A stretch of 64,000 nucleotides of DNA from Sulfitobacter marinus (GCF_900116285.1 NZ_FPAJ01000006.1:62001-126000), one strand, 5' to 3'. Positions 9,498-18,646 are shown, counted from the first letter of the stretch. The notes: a model not told the origin generated them from the sequence alone. Made by a program: numbers and translations.

Positions 9498-10817
9498 CTA
9501 CTCCCGAAAACCGTGGCTCAACTGCGCCATCAAAGGTTCCGTCAGATAGCTCAGAACGGTTTTCTCGCGGGTCTGCAAGAACACCTCAAGCGGCATGCCA
9601 GCGATCAGTTTTTCCACATGGGGCAAACGGCCCAGCTCCTCGGGCGCGATATGTACAGCCACCCGATAAAAAGGCTGGGCGGTTATCGGATCCGTGATGG
9701 TTTCAGGCGACACAGCCGCCACCCGCCCGGCAAGTTTCGGGGTTTTCTGCGGATCAAGGGCCGTCATTACGATTTGTGCCGGCTGTTCACGGCGCACTTT
9801 GTTAATGTCCCGCGGCGGTACGCGCACCTCAAATGCTAGGCCAGCATCCTGTGGGATCACATGCAGCAGCGTCCCCCCCGCAGGGATTACCCCGCCCAAT
9901 GTGGTCATTTGCAATTCATGTACGATGCCATTTGCCGGGGCGCGTAATTCCACCCGCTGCAACTGCGCCTCCCGCGTGACGATCGCTAAGGTCAGCTCCT
10001 CAATCTCAACGAAGAGCTCGCGCAGGTCTGTCGCCGTTTTCTCCTGCAACGCGCGTTCCTCTTGATCGGCATTTATCGCAATCTCACGGCGGTGGTTGTT
10101 CACGCTCGCCAATTCAGCCTGCCGTTCCGCCAGATTGCCCTGCAACGCCGCTTGCCGGCGCAAGGCCTCGGTCAATTTATCACGGCGCGACAACCCCTTG
10201 GCCAGCAGCGCGTTGATACTGGCCAGATCGCTTTGCACGAATGAAAGCTGCCGTTCCAGCGCTTTCATCTGTCCCGAAATCCCCTGCGCCTGCGTATCCA
10301 AATCCGCCAAATGCCCATGCATCTGCTTTTCCATCCCTCTGCGCATGTCTTGCCGGGCCTCGAATATGTCCCGCTGGCGGTCTTCAGCCTTGCGAATGAC
10401 GTCACCCAGATGTTGGGCCGGCATTGGCAGATCGGCGTAATCAAACACCAAATCATCCGCGCCCATGCGCTCTGCCTCTAACCGCGCGCGCAAGGTCAGC
10501 GCCGCGGCCAAGCGGGTGCGCGCCATGTCCAGATTGATTTGCAACTGCGTCGAATCCAGTCGCGCGAGCACCTGACCCTTTGCAACATGATCCCCGTCCG
10601 CCACCAAAATCTCGGCAAGGATACCGCCATCCAGCGTTTGGACAATCTTTGGCTTGCCCGCGACTTCGACCTGACCTCGCGCAATGACAGCACCGCTAAT
10701 TTTCGTGCGCGCGGCCCATCCGCCCAACATGACAACCAGCACAAAAGCGACCGTAATACCCGCAAGGGTGAGCGTCGCCAGACTGGTTTTAGGCGCATTC
10801 TGTTCTTCGATGTGCAT
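9498..10817 (-). CDS. prsE: Type I secretion membrane-fusion adaptor (HlyD/PrsE family)
   Basis: 439 residues from the ATG at 10817, which has AAGAGAA upstream; a TTG 63 bp further out is poorer. Layout: short cytoplasmic tail, one membrane anchor (about 17-35), a biotinyl-lipoyl-like half (GGILAEILVADGDHVAKGQVLARLD), a long alpha-helical hairpin (about 110-275, coiled coil), the second lipoyl half (LRAPANGIVHEL) and a C-terminal beta domain. It would link the ATPase encoded at 438-2180 to a TolC-like outer-membrane channel that is not in the window. It lies 7 kb from its partner on the same strand with EPS genes between. The symbol is by analogy with rhizobial PrsE. Confidence 0.9.
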   Translation of the reverse strand: MHIEEQNAPKTSLATLTLAGITVAFVLVVMLGGWAARTKISGAVIARGQVEVAGKPKIVQTLDGGILAEILVADGDHVAKGQVLARLDSTQLQINLDMARTRLAAALTLRARLEAERMGADDLVFDYADLPMPAQHLGDVIRKAEDRQRDIFEARQDMRRGMEKQMHGHLADLDTQAQGISGQMKALERQLSFVQSDLASINALLAKGLSRRDKLTEALRRQAALQGNLAERQAELASVNNHRREIAINADQEERALQEKTATDLRELFVEIEELTLAIVTREAQLQRVELRAPANGIVHELQMTTLGGVIPAGGTLLHVIPQDAGLAFEVRVPPRDINKVRREQPAQIVMTALDPQKTPKLAGRVAAVSPETITDPITAQPFYRVAVHIAPEELGRLPHVEKLIAGMPLEVFLQTREKTVLSYLTEPLMAQLSHGFRE

Positions 10818-10863
10818 GGGTTTTCTCTTGGCATTTAAGAAGGCGGACAACGCGGGCAAGACA

Positions 10864-10888
10864 CCGCGAAGATGTGTCAACTTCGCGG
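10864..10888. repeat. Perfect 8-bp dyad in a divergent promoter region
   Basis: CCGCGAAG (10864-10871) and CTTCGCGG (10881-10888) are separated by 9 bp in the 191-bp gap between the divergent adaptor gene (start 10817) and GT4 gene (start 11009). It could be an operator or an RNA hairpin. Confidence 0.35.
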
Positions 10889-11008
10889 CAATCAGCCGTC
10901 AAACGCAGGCCCCATTCCGACAGTTTAAGAATAACTCGCCGCAGGTTTACCGAAAATTTATGTCTTCCACCCCCAATAGGCGGACCCTGCCCCAGCCACG
11001 TTGGACAT

Positions 11009-12211
11009 ATGACGGACCATCCAGATCGACATATCTTAATCGTCGTGGAAAATCTGCCAGTGCCCCTAGACCGCCGCGTTTGGCTCGAGGCGACAACCCT
11101 GCAAAACGCGGGCTATGAGGTGTCCGTTATCTGCCCCATGGGGCGCGGATGGGATCAAGAATATGAACAAATCGAAGGCGTACATATCTATCGCTACCCT
11201 CAACCCTTCGAGGCGCATTCAGGCATTTTCGCCTATGCGCGCGAATACGGGCACGCCCTTTGGCACTGGTTCAAACTTGCCGAAACAATCTGGGAACGAC
11301 GCCCCTTTGACGCCATTCAGGGGTGCAACCCGCCAGATTTGGTGTTTCTGCTTGCCCGGTGGTACCGGAAGCGCGGCGTGCGCTATGTCTTTGATCATCA
11401 CGACGTCAGCCCTGAACTATTCGAGGCAAAATTTGGCAGACGCGGCCTTCTCTATTATCTGATAAGGCTGCTTGAGCGTATGACATTCAACACCGCCGAT
11501 GTTGCAATCGCCACGAATGATAGCTTTCGCGCCATCGCAATCGCCCGCGGTCGCATGTATCCCTCTGATGTGTTTACGGTCAGGTCCGCACCAAAAACCG
11601 ATACGTTTCTGCCCGCCACCGGGGATCAATCCTACCGCAAAGGGGCCGCAACCTTGATCGGCTATGTCGGCGTCATCGGGCAGCAAGAAGGCATGGATTT
11701 GCTTGTTCGGGCGGCCGATTATCTGGTTAACAAAGCCCGCGCAAATGTTCACTTTCTGATTATCGGCTTTGGCCCCGCACATCGCGATATGATCCGCGAC
11801 GTGGCGCGACGCAGGCTAGAGGATCGCTTTACCTTTGCAGGTCCGCTTTATGACCGCGCCCTTGTGGATGCCTTGAACGCCATCGATATCGGCGTGGCCC
11901 CTGACCCTAAAAACCCTATGAATGATGTTTCCACCATGAACAAAGTGATGGAATATATGACACTCGAAAAACCCGTGGTACAGTTTGACCTGACCGAGGG
12001 GCGCGTGTCTGCCGGGCCTGCTTCGCTTTATGCCAAGCCGAACGATCCCATTGATTTCGCGCTCAAAATCGAGGTGCTGATCGATAAGACTTCAATGCGA
12101 TGGGATATGGGATGGCTGGGCCGTAAACGGGTGCTTGATCAGCTGTCCTGGGCGCATTCAGTCCCCAATCTCTTGGCCGCCTACGCCCGGTTGTTTGAAA
12201 AACGGCCCTAG
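11009..12211 (+). CDS. Glycosyltransferase family 4
   Basis: 400 residues from the ATG at 11009 (MTDHPDRHILIVVENLPVPL); longer in-frame starts would add a low-complexity leader. N-terminal half: LDRRVWLEATTLQNAGYEVSVICP, typical of WbuB/GT4 enzymes. C-terminal half: IGYVGVIGQQEGMDLLVRAA and the donor-site stretch KVMEYMTLEKPVVQFDLTEGR, which keeps the second Glu of the E-x7-E motif. It is a retaining GT-B enzyme that adds a sugar from a nucleotide donor to the repeat unit in the cytoplasm. Donor unknown. The 3' end meets the barrel gene with a 4-bp tail-to-tail overlap. Confidence 0.88.
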   Translation: MTDHPDRHILIVVENLPVPLDRRVWLEATTLQNAGYEVSVICPMGRGWDQEYEQIEGVHIYRYPQPFEAHSGIFAYAREYGHALWHWFKLAETIWERRPFDAIQGCNPPDLVFLLARWYRKRGVRYVFDHHDVSPELFEAKFGRRGLLYYLIRLLERMTFNTADVAIATNDSFRAIAIARGRMYPSDVFTVRSAPKTDTFLPATGDQSYRKGAATLIGYVGVIGQQEGMDLLVRAADYLVNKARANVHFLIIGFGPAHRDMIRDVARRRLEDRFTFAGPLYDRALVDALNAIDIGVAPDPKNPMNDVSTMNKVMEYMTLEKPVVQFDLTEGRVSAGPASLYAKPNDPIDFALKIEVLIDKTSMRWDMGWLGRKRVLDQLSWAHSVPNLLAAYARLFEKRP

Positions 12212-13488
12212 AACCGCGGGCTGAATTTGCGGGTGAACGACATGAATATTTCATTCGATCGCCCCGTACCACTGACACTGTCACGCAAGTCTCGCCGACG
12301 CAGGCCGACGGTGAACTGCGCTCTGCGGCTCAGCGATCGGACATATGAAATCGCGAAAATACGGCTGATCGTGGTTAACCCTGACAGAGGGTTCTTTGCC
12401 TCCTCCCAGTCGATTTGCACAGCGATGCCATCCACCGGCGTCCCCTCTATCCGATAGCGAAGCGCGATTGCCGTGTTGACTTGTTCGCTGTCATCTTGAT
12501 CGCTACTGGCCAGCTTTCTGCGCAAACGAGCTTCAAATTCCCCCCGGCCAAACGCGGCTTTATAGTCCAAATGCCCCGTTACATATCGGCCACCTGTCGC
12601 ACCGCGCGCGGCACCGATCCCAGCGTGCAGCTTGCCGTTGGGCAGCGCCAACACACGGTCCACCGCCCCGCTCACCCGATGTCCGGCCTCTGCCCTGACA
12701 TAACCCATCCTGACCGAAAACGGCCCCAATGGCCGATCGATCTGATAAATACCATCAAGGTGAAAGCTCTCGCGGCTACCCGGCGCAGCCTCCTGACGGA
12801 AAACGCGGTAACCTAGTGTGGCCGACACATGATGGGCCGCGTCCAGATCTAACCTAGCCCGCACATCCAAACGGTGTCGCGTAGTTCCGCTGAGCGCCTG
12901 CCCGCCCTGCCCGACCGCCGTCCCGTCGACAAAATCGGTTTTCTGCACAACCGCCAAGATACCAAATCCGAGGCGCGCGTTTTCTCTCAGTTTCAGGTCG
13001 ATCTCTGCGCCGAAGCTGCGCCGTTTTGCGGTTCCGGACTCGAATGTGCCCCCAAACTCTCCGGGGCCGCTTTGCACCAGATCCGTCTCTTGAAACCGTG
13101 CAGCAAGAGAGAGCGACGCGTCGCGCGCCTGACGATCATATTGCATGGCAAGGAACGGATCGACGACTCCGTTTGCCACGTCGTCACCGCCCGGCCCATC
13201 CGACCCGCGCAGCGCTAAACCCCCCATTAACGATAATTTCTGACTGCGGGTTTCGCTCAGCCCGCCAAAGCTGAATGCGGTACCAGCCTGATCGCGCCGC
13301 TGCGACTGCGCCGCGTCGAGCTGCGGATTTGACTGAACATCAACCGAGGTTTCGACCGCCATCCCTCCCAATCCCGCAGCCTGCGCCAGCGCAGGGAATA
13401 ACGTGCAAAAGACCGCGACTGCGCAGCACTGCAAGACGCACCCGCCCACGGCGCTGCCCTTATTCAAACAGCCGTCTTTGGGGCACAA
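12208..13488 (-). CDS. Outer-membrane beta-barrel protein of the EPS locus
   Basis: About 426 residues. A hydrophobic leader ending in ALAQA looks like a Sec signal peptide, followed by many alternating amphipathic strands (for example RLDVRARLDLDAAHHVSATLGYRV, FSVRMGYVRAEAGH) and a terminal Phe, as in outer-membrane barrels. The start is uncertain: the 13488 codon is TTG, with other TTG/GTG codons within 14 residues. Its first bases overlap the end of the short export-protein gene by 29 bp, so the two are probably translated together. In Myxococcus, short Wza-like proteins without their own pore work with a separate barrel; this pair may do the same (inference). Confidence 0.7.
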   Translation of the reverse strand: MCPKDGCLNKGSAVGGCVLQCCAVAVFCTLFPALAQAAGLGGMAVETSVDVQSNPQLDAAQSQRRDQAGTAFSFGGLSETRSQKLSLMGGLALRGSDGPGGDDVANGVVDPFLAMQYDRQARDASLSLAARFQETDLVQSGPGEFGGTFESGTAKRRSFGAEIDLKLRENARLGFGILAVVQKTDFVDGTAVGQGGQALSGTTRHRLDVRARLDLDAAHHVSATLGYRVFRQEAAPGSRESFHLDGIYQIDRPLGPFSVRMGYVRAEAGHRVSGAVDRVLALPNGKLHAGIGAARGATGGRYVTGHLDYKAAFGRGEFEARLRRKLASSDQDDSEQVNTAIALRYRIEGTPVDGIAVQIDWEEAKNPLSGLTTISRIFAISYVRSLSRRAQFTVGLRRRDLRDSVSGTGRSNEIFMSFTRKFSPRF

Positions 13489-14080
13489 CGATCACATCGC
13501 CCTCGCGCAGTTGCATATGCGCCTCTTGCGCGCCTGCTTCAATCTGTCGATAGTTCAGCGGGATAATCGTCGCCGCGCGGCGCAGTTGGATACGTTTAAT
13601 CGCCGCAAATTTGGTGAACCCACCCATCGCGGCAAAAGCTTGCAAGACGTTGGTATTTTTGGGGACTTTCAACATGCCCGGGCTGTTTGCCTCGCCCATG
13701 ACATAGATTGAAATCAACTTGGGCTGGGTCATCACGCCCGCTTCCAAACGGGGATCTGCCAACCGCTGGACCGATACGAACACGGTCGGAGGATTGGTAA
13801 ACGCGGCGTCCAGCCGACCGGCCAATCCACGTTGAATAGCCTCAATCGGTTGGCCTGAAGCGCGCATCGTTCCGGCCATCGGCACCGAAATGCGGCCATC
13901 CGGCGTTACCAAAACGGACCGGTTCAATTCGGGATCTTCCAACACTTCAATCAGTAAAACATCACCCGCCCTGATATGATAGGGCTGCGCAGTCAGGCTG
14001 CTGGCACCCAGAACCATCCCAATGCACAGTAAAGCGATCCGGCACAGATTGTCTGTTTTCCAAGCACTCAAGCGGCGCAT
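13460..14080 (-). CDS. Polysaccharide export protein (Wza/OPX family, short form)
   Basis: 206 residues with a signal peptide (cleavage likely near SLTAQP) but no lipobox Cys. The Poly_export domain starts at YHIRAGDVLLIEVLEDPELNRSVLVTPDGRISVPMAG and an SLBB-like domain follows (ISIYVMGEANSPGMLKVPKNTNVLQAFAAMGG). Canonical Wza is about 380 residues with a C-terminal amphipathic helix forming the outer-membrane pore; that part is absent here. GGGGAGAG lies before the ATG. It should form the periplasmic export ring for the EPS, with the pore supplied by another protein, plausibly the overlapping barrel gene. Confidence 0.88.
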   Translation of the reverse strand: MRRLSAWKTDNLCRIALLCIGMVLGASSLTAQPYHIRAGDVLLIEVLEDPELNRSVLVTPDGRISVPMAGTMRASGQPIEAIQRGLAGRLDAAFTNPPTVFVSVQRLADPRLEAGVMTQPKLISIYVMGEANSPGMLKVPKNTNVLQAFAAMGGFTKFAAIKRIQLRRAATIIPLNYRQIEAGAQEAHMQLREGDVIVVPQRRLFE

Positions 14081-14207
14081 TTTCTCTCCCCGGAACCTGA
14101 TTGTGATTGCCTTAGCTTGGCCCTTTAGCGGTTAAAGAAATGTAAATGGTTAACCATGATCCTGACCCCAAGCGCGGCTTGCGCAGGGGAAAAAGACTGG
14201 GCGGGCA

Positions 14208-15173
14208 ATGGTAAAACCAATATTGTTGATCAAGGGCAAAGGCGGCTTGGGCAACCGGATTCTTTCCGCCGTCTGCGGCCTTGCCTTTGCTGATCTGACC
14301 GGGCGGACCCCGATTATCGATTGGCGCGACGGCAGCTATGCCCCCGTCGGCACCAACGCCTACCCGCTTCTATTTCAAACGCCAATCACCCAGAAATGCG
14401 AAACCTATGACGCGATAACGACCTCGGTCACGCCCGCGATTTGGGCCGGAAATCTGGGCCTGACACCGCAAGAGATGATAGAAAAATTCGCCCCGCGCAG
14501 CCATTCAAACCCCGTTGCCTATCGCAAATTTTGCGTGGACCTCGGCCGTCTTGACGCACCCGAAAACGTCGCGGTGTTCTGGTCCTATCTGCCAAAGTTC
14601 AAACGGATCTCCCGGCACCTGCGCCACGACCACAATTTCGCCACAAGGTCCGAAAAAGATATCATCGCGGGATATCTTGCGCAGTTCTTCACGCCAAATC
14701 TCCGGATTTTACAACAGGTCGACGCGGCGGCGGCGACTTTCACCACGCCCAGTATCGGTGTTCACATCCGCTATACGGATCGTAAAATTCCGCTAGGGCC
14801 CATCAAAGCGGCGCTTAGGCAAAAGTTAGCTCAAATGCCAGACGCCACGATATTTCTGGCCACCGATAACGCGCATGTTCAGACGCAAATCGCGTCGGAA
14901 TTCCCCAATGTGCAGCATATAGAAAAGTACCTGCCGAAGGACGCCAGCAGGTTGCATTGGCCGATATCCGATATTGAAAAAGTGCACGAGGCCGAAAACG
15001 CCCTGACTGACATGTGGCTTTTGTCACGCTGCGATCATTTGATTTATTCGCGTCACTCGACCTTTTCGGTGACCGCCTCGTATCTCGGAAACATGACCCT
15101 TGCGCAATTGCATGACGTTGACCGCTACTCTCCGCTTGTCATCGCGAAACGACAGATCCAGGCCTATGCATAA
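14208..15173 (+). CDS. NodZ-like (GT23-type) fucosyltransferase-related protein
   Basis: 321 residues. LLIKGKGGLGNRILSAVCGL at the start, SIGVHIRYTDRK in the middle, TIFLATDN and LIYSRHSTFS near the end reproduce the ordered motifs of the alpha-1,6-fucosyltransferase/NodZ superfamily (GGLGNR, HxRxTD, the D-N of the donor site, S-R-x-S/T-F). Such enzymes use GDP-fucose or a related donor. In this locus it would add a deoxy sugar to the repeat unit. No GDP-fucose synthesis genes are in the window. The gene stands alone on the plus strand and overlaps the next gene tail to tail by 10 bp. Confidence 0.65.
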   Translation: MVKPILLIKGKGGLGNRILSAVCGLAFADLTGRTPIIDWRDGSYAPVGTNAYPLLFQTPITQKCETYDAITTSVTPAIWAGNLGLTPQEMIEKFAPRSHSNPVAYRKFCVDLGRLDAPENVAVFWSYLPKFKRISRHLRHDHNFATRSEKDIIAGYLAQFFTPNLRILQQVDAAAATFTTPSIGVHIRYTDRKIPLGPIKAALRQKLAQMPDATIFLATDNAHVQTQIASEFPNVQHIEKYLPKDASRLHWPISDIEKVHEAENALTDMWLLSRCDHLIYSRHSTFSVTASYLGNMTLAQLHDVDRYSPLVIAKRQIQAYA

Positions 15174-16102
15174 CCACGCAGCCATTCGGCGCGCCGGACC
15201 CAGACCGCGCGCCAATGCTCCGCAGAGGCGCGTCGTGATTTTGTAAACGCACGGGACCCCAGATACCGTAGGGCGGCCCACAGCCACATCAATGCAATCC
15301 CCGGCCCCACCTTCCATTTCGGCCAATGATCACGCAAGATCGACGCCCGCGCCTTCATCACCGCTATGGTTTTCTCCTCATTCCGCGCCGTGGACGCGCC
15401 GACATGATGGGTGATCTGAGCATTGGGTGTAATGCAGGGGCGGTACCCCAGATCGCGCGCGCGCAGGCACAGATCGGCGTCCTCTCCATACATGTAGTAT
15501 TTGCGCTGAAAACCACCCAGTCTCTGCCAAAGAGGGCGGCCAATCAGCAGAAAACATCCTACGACGATATCGACCTCTCGAATAGAATCGCGGGACCAGC
15601 CACCATAGGCCTCGGGGTTCACAAACGCTGACGTTTTAAACAACCGCGCGATGCCAAACGCCCGGAAGAACAGACTGCGCAGGGATGGAACAGCCCAGCA
15701 AGACGAGATATTCAGCGATCCATCGGCAAAAACAGTCCGCCCGCCCCAGATACCCGCGTTTGGCCGCGATTTCGCAAAGCTGATCAGTTCATCAAGCGCG
15801 GCGGGATGGGTTTCAGTATCGGGGTTCAAAAGCAGCAGATATGGCGTATCAAAAGCCGCAGCGACCCGGTTATTTGCCGCCGCGAATCCGATGTTCTGAT
15901 CCGATGAAATCACCTGAACCTGAGGGAAGGCCGCGCGGATCAACGCCGCTGACCCGTCACCGGACGCATTGTCGAACACCACGCAATCGAATGACGTTTC
16001 ACGCGTGTTGGCATATAGGGTTTCGATCGCCCTAAGCGTTAGCTTTGCCGTATTATAACTGACGATGATCACCGTTACGTCGGCGCCCGTTTCAGTGGCC
16101 AT
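15164..16102 (-). CDS. Glycosyltransferase family 2 (rhamnosyltransferase-like)
   Basis: 312 residues: VTVIIVSYNTAKLTLRAIETL, CVVFDNASGDGS, QNIGFAAANN and LLLNPDTETHPAALD are the standard motifs of WbbL/RfbF-like GT2 enzymes. NPDT replaces DxD as the metal site and MYGEDADLCLR contains the catalytic acid. It is a cytoplasmic, membrane-associated transferase adding a sugar, often a deoxyhexose, early in repeat-unit assembly. It is co-directional with the sugar-transferase gene and overlaps it by 11 bp, so the two are likely cotranslated. Confidence 0.88.
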   Translation of the reverse strand: MATETGADVTVIIVSYNTAKLTLRAIETLYANTRETSFDCVVFDNASGDGSAALIRAAFPQVQVISSDQNIGFAAANNRVAAAFDTPYLLLLNPDTETHPAALDELISFAKSRPNAGIWGGRTVFADGSLNISSCWAVPSLRSLFFRAFGIARLFKTSAFVNPEAYGGWSRDSIREVDIVVGCFLLIGRPLWQRLGGFQRKYYMYGEDADLCLRARDLGYRPCITPNAQITHHVGASTARNEEKTIAVMKARASILRDHWPKWKVGPGIALMWLWAALRYLGSRAFTKSRRASAEHWRAVWVRRAEWLRGYA

Positions 16103-16793
16103 TGGCCTTTAGAACCACGCCGACGGTTTTGGCCAGAATTCCCAGATCACCGCGCAAGGACAGCGTCGCTGAATAGTCGCTGTCAAAGGCCGCCCGATCA
16201 ACAAAGTCCGCCTGATTTCGCGCCGATACCTGCCAGTTCCCACTGATCCCCGGCACCAGATTGTAATAGTCTCGGCCGTGGTAAAGCGGCTCCTGGCTAA
16301 TCATCATCGGGCGCGGGCCGACAAGGCTCATCTCTCCCTTTATAACATTCCATATCTGCGGCAGCTCATCCAAGGACGTGCGTCGCAGAAAGCCCCCCAA
16401 ACGGGTCACCCGGGGATCATTTTTCAGTTTTTGAAAACAATGCCATTCCAGTATTGCAGCCGGATTACGTGCCAGATGCCGGGCCAGAACTTTATCGCCG
16501 TTGTTAACCATCGAACGTAGCTTCCACATCTTGAAAACCTTGCCATTCAGCCCGATCCTGAACTGGGAATAAAACGGGCGATGGCCGGTTAACCAAATCA
16601 TCACCGCACATGTCGCCACAAGCGCAAGCACGAGCGGTGCAATGGCCAGACAAACCAGCAGATCAAACAAACGTTTGCCGCCATTGCGGTATAGGCTGAT
16701 TGGGCCACCATCATCAATTTTGTAAGGTTCCAGTGGCTGAGCGCGGGTAATGTTGAACGGCCCTGCTGCTGTGTCAAAGTCGTGAAATATCAT
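16092..16793 (-). CDS. Undecaprenyl-phosphate sugar phosphotransferase (ExoY/WcaJ type)
   Basis: 233 residues from the ATG at 16793, chosen because an almost ideal AGGAGG lies nine bases upstream; a longer start 48 bp out lacks this. One membrane hairpin ([23 protein letters not shown]), then the signature block [19 protein letters not shown] and MSLVGPRPM. It starts repeat-unit assembly by moving a sugar-1-phosphate from its nucleotide to undecaprenyl phosphate. It heads the minus-strand pair with the GT2 gene and faces the Wzz-like gene across a 330-bp intergenic region. Confidence 0.92.
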   Translation of the reverse strand: MIFHDFDTAAGPFNITRAQPLEPYKIDDGGPISLYRNGGKRLFDLLVCLAIAPLVLALVATCAVMIWLTGHRPFYSQFRIGLNGKVFKMWKLRSMVNNGDKVLARHLARNPAAILEWHCFQKLKNDPRVTRLGGFLRRTSLDELPQIWNVIKGEMSLVGPRPMMISQEPLYHGRDYYNLVPGISGNWQVSARNQADFVDRAAFDSDYSATLSLRGDLGILAKTVGVVLKANGH

Positions 16794-16901
16794 ATCGCAG
16801 GCCCTCCTGTTTCGCCCCTCGCGATTGCGCAGTTTCCGCAAACTGGGGCATCATTTTAGTGAATCGCTGCGAAACGGCTAAGGCCATCACGGTTACCACA
16901 A

Positions 16902-16914
16902 GGTTAAATTAACC
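16902..16914. repeat. GGTTAA/TTAACC short dyad
   Basis: GGTTAAATTAACC is an inverted repeat with a single central base in the divergent control region 16794-17123. It may be a second regulator site next to the CtrA-type box. Confidence 0.3.
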
Positions 16915-16970
16915 AAGTAAATCTGGGCCACTACCAATCAGCCGACGAAGGGTCAAAAGGCTCGAGGCCG

Positions 16971-16986
16971 TTAACCACGATTTAAC
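16971..16986. promoter_or_regulatory. CtrA-type box TTAA-N7-TTAAC
   Basis: TTAACCACGATTTAAC matches the CtrA full-site consensus. It sits in the 330-bp divergent region between the initiating transferase gene (start 16793) and the chain-length gene (start 17124). This region holds no other gene that I can support. Confidence 0.5.
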
Positions 16987-17123
16987 ACTATGCGACCCAA
17001 CTAAAGCGCAATTGGTGAACCCCTTTTCCACATTTTTCCGCACTGAAAGCCGCGATGCCAATGACGAAAAAGCAGTCCTTGCCCTTTGCCGCCCAAGCCG
17101 TCGCGTCGACGCTGCGCTAGGGC

Positions 17124-18638
17124 ATGGATATCCGATTTCATATGGCCCGGCTGTTGCGGCAACTGCATTGGGTTTTGGTTGCTGGCATGTTGGGGCTCGC
17201 CGGTGCCGCGGCCATCATTGGGTTACGCAGCCCGGTCTATGTCGCCACCGCGCGTATTTTGGTGGAATCCGAACAGATACCCGGCGATCTGGCGCCCTCC
17301 ACCGTACGCCTGCAGGCCCTTGCGCAGCTAGAGCTTAGCCTGCAACGCATTCTGGCCCGCGACAGTCTTTTGCAACTTGCCGCGCGCCACGAAATTTACC
17401 ACACGCCACGCCTTTCCACCCATGATCTGATCCGCGATTTGCGCACTAGGATTGTGATGGCCCACGCGCCGGGCCGCGATGCCGCCCCGCTTGTCAGCAT
17501 CAGATTCAAGGGTTCCTCCCCCGATCTGGCCGCGGATGTGGCCAATGATATTGCCCAGATGATTTTGCAACAAGACGTTGCCACGCGCACCCAAACCGCG
17601 CGGAAAACATTGGCCTTTTTCACCCAAGACGTCGCACGGCTCGAGACTGAACTCGCCGCTCAAGACGCTGAAATTCTTGCCTTTCGGCAGCAAAACTCGA
17701 ACAGTTTGCCGGACAATCTCGCCTTTCGACGTAGCCAGCAAACCACTGCTCAGGAACGCCTGCTGCAGGTCGAACGACAAATCGGCACCCTGAAAGATCA
17801 TAAAGCCAAGGTGCAGCAGCGCCAAAACGCACTTGCCGCAAAAATGGCCAAGCTGTCCCCATCCAACGAGGTCGTGCAACTGGCCCAGCTCGAAGAAGAG
17901 CTCGCGACCCAATCGGCCTTGCTGTCGCCCAACAACCCACGGGTCAAAATGTTAATGTCCCAAGTCAAAGGGCTGCGCGCGAGAATACGGCCAGCCAGCG
18001 GCACCGCACCCAACCCACTAACCAGCTATGAGGTCGAGCGCGCAGAGATCGATGCGGATTTGGCCGAACTGGATGCGCGCAAAACCCGCATCACGACCAC
18101 AATGGCGGCGCTGTCGGCGTCGATCAAAACGACGCCATCCAACGCAATCACCCTCGGTAATTTGGAACGCGCACAAGCCAATACACGGTTGCAACATGAC
18201 CACGCCCTAGCCAACAAAGTCCGCGCCCAAACCGGAACGATGATTGAGACCCTTCGCCAGGGCCAGCATGTTTCCTTGTTTGAAGCCGCCGTGCCACCTC
18301 TCTATCCTCAGGGGCCAAGCAAGTTTATAGCCTTGGTCGCCGGCCTTGCGATTGGGTTGGCATTTGGGTTGGTCTTTGTCGCGCTCAAAGATCATTTCAG
18401 CAAACGCATTCACCGCCCCGCTGACATCAGCGGTGCCTTGGGCATTACACCATTTGCGACCCTGCCCTATCAACATAGCCGCCTCGAAAAGCGGTGGCAT
18501 CGCTGGCTGACACTTGGCGGGGCAATGATGCTTTTGGCCGGGGTGCCTGTCGGATTTTGGGCCGTTCAAACCTATTATGAAGCCACCGCAGCCAGCAGCG
18601 CCCATGCCATCACCGGCCTGCCCAAGCCACAAGGATAA
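17124..18638 (+). CDS. Chain-length determinant / Wzz-like polysaccharide co-polymerase
   Basis: 504 residues. Two membrane segments (about 19-36 and 398-415), with a third hydrophobic stretch near 465-485, flank a periplasmic region with the Wzz motif at the N-terminal end (SPVYVATARILVE) and long coiled coils (about 155-260). The GNVR-type motif reads SPNNPRVKMLMSQVKGLRARI. It belongs to the GumC/ExoP-like co-polymerases but lacks the fused kinase domain, which is encoded separately 8 bp downstream. It controls chain length and links polymerisation to export. Confidence 0.85.
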   Translation: MDIRFHMARLLRQLHWVLVAGMLGLAGAAAIIGLRSPVYVATARILVESEQIPGDLAPSTVRLQALAQLELSLQRILARDSLLQLAARHEIYHTPRLSTHDLIRDLRTRIVMAHAPGRDAAPLVSIRFKGSSPDLAADVANDIAQMILQQDVATRTQTARKTLAFFTQDVARLETELAAQDAEILAFRQQNSNSLPDNLAFRRSQQTTAQERLLQVERQIGTLKDHKAKVQQRQNALAAKMAKLSPSNEVVQLAQLEEELATQSALLSPNNPRVKMLMSQVKGLRARIRPASGTAPNPLTSYEVERAEIDADLAELDARKTRITTTMAALSASIKTTPSNAITLGNLERAQANTRLQHDHALANKVRAQTGTMIETLRQGQHVSLFEAAVPPLYPQGPSKFIALVAGLAIGLAFGLVFVALKDHFSKRIHRPADISGALGITPFATLPYQHSRLEKRWHRWLTLGGAMMLLAGVPVGFWAVQTYYEATAASSAHAITGLPKPQG

Positions 18639-18646
18639 CCCCCAAG

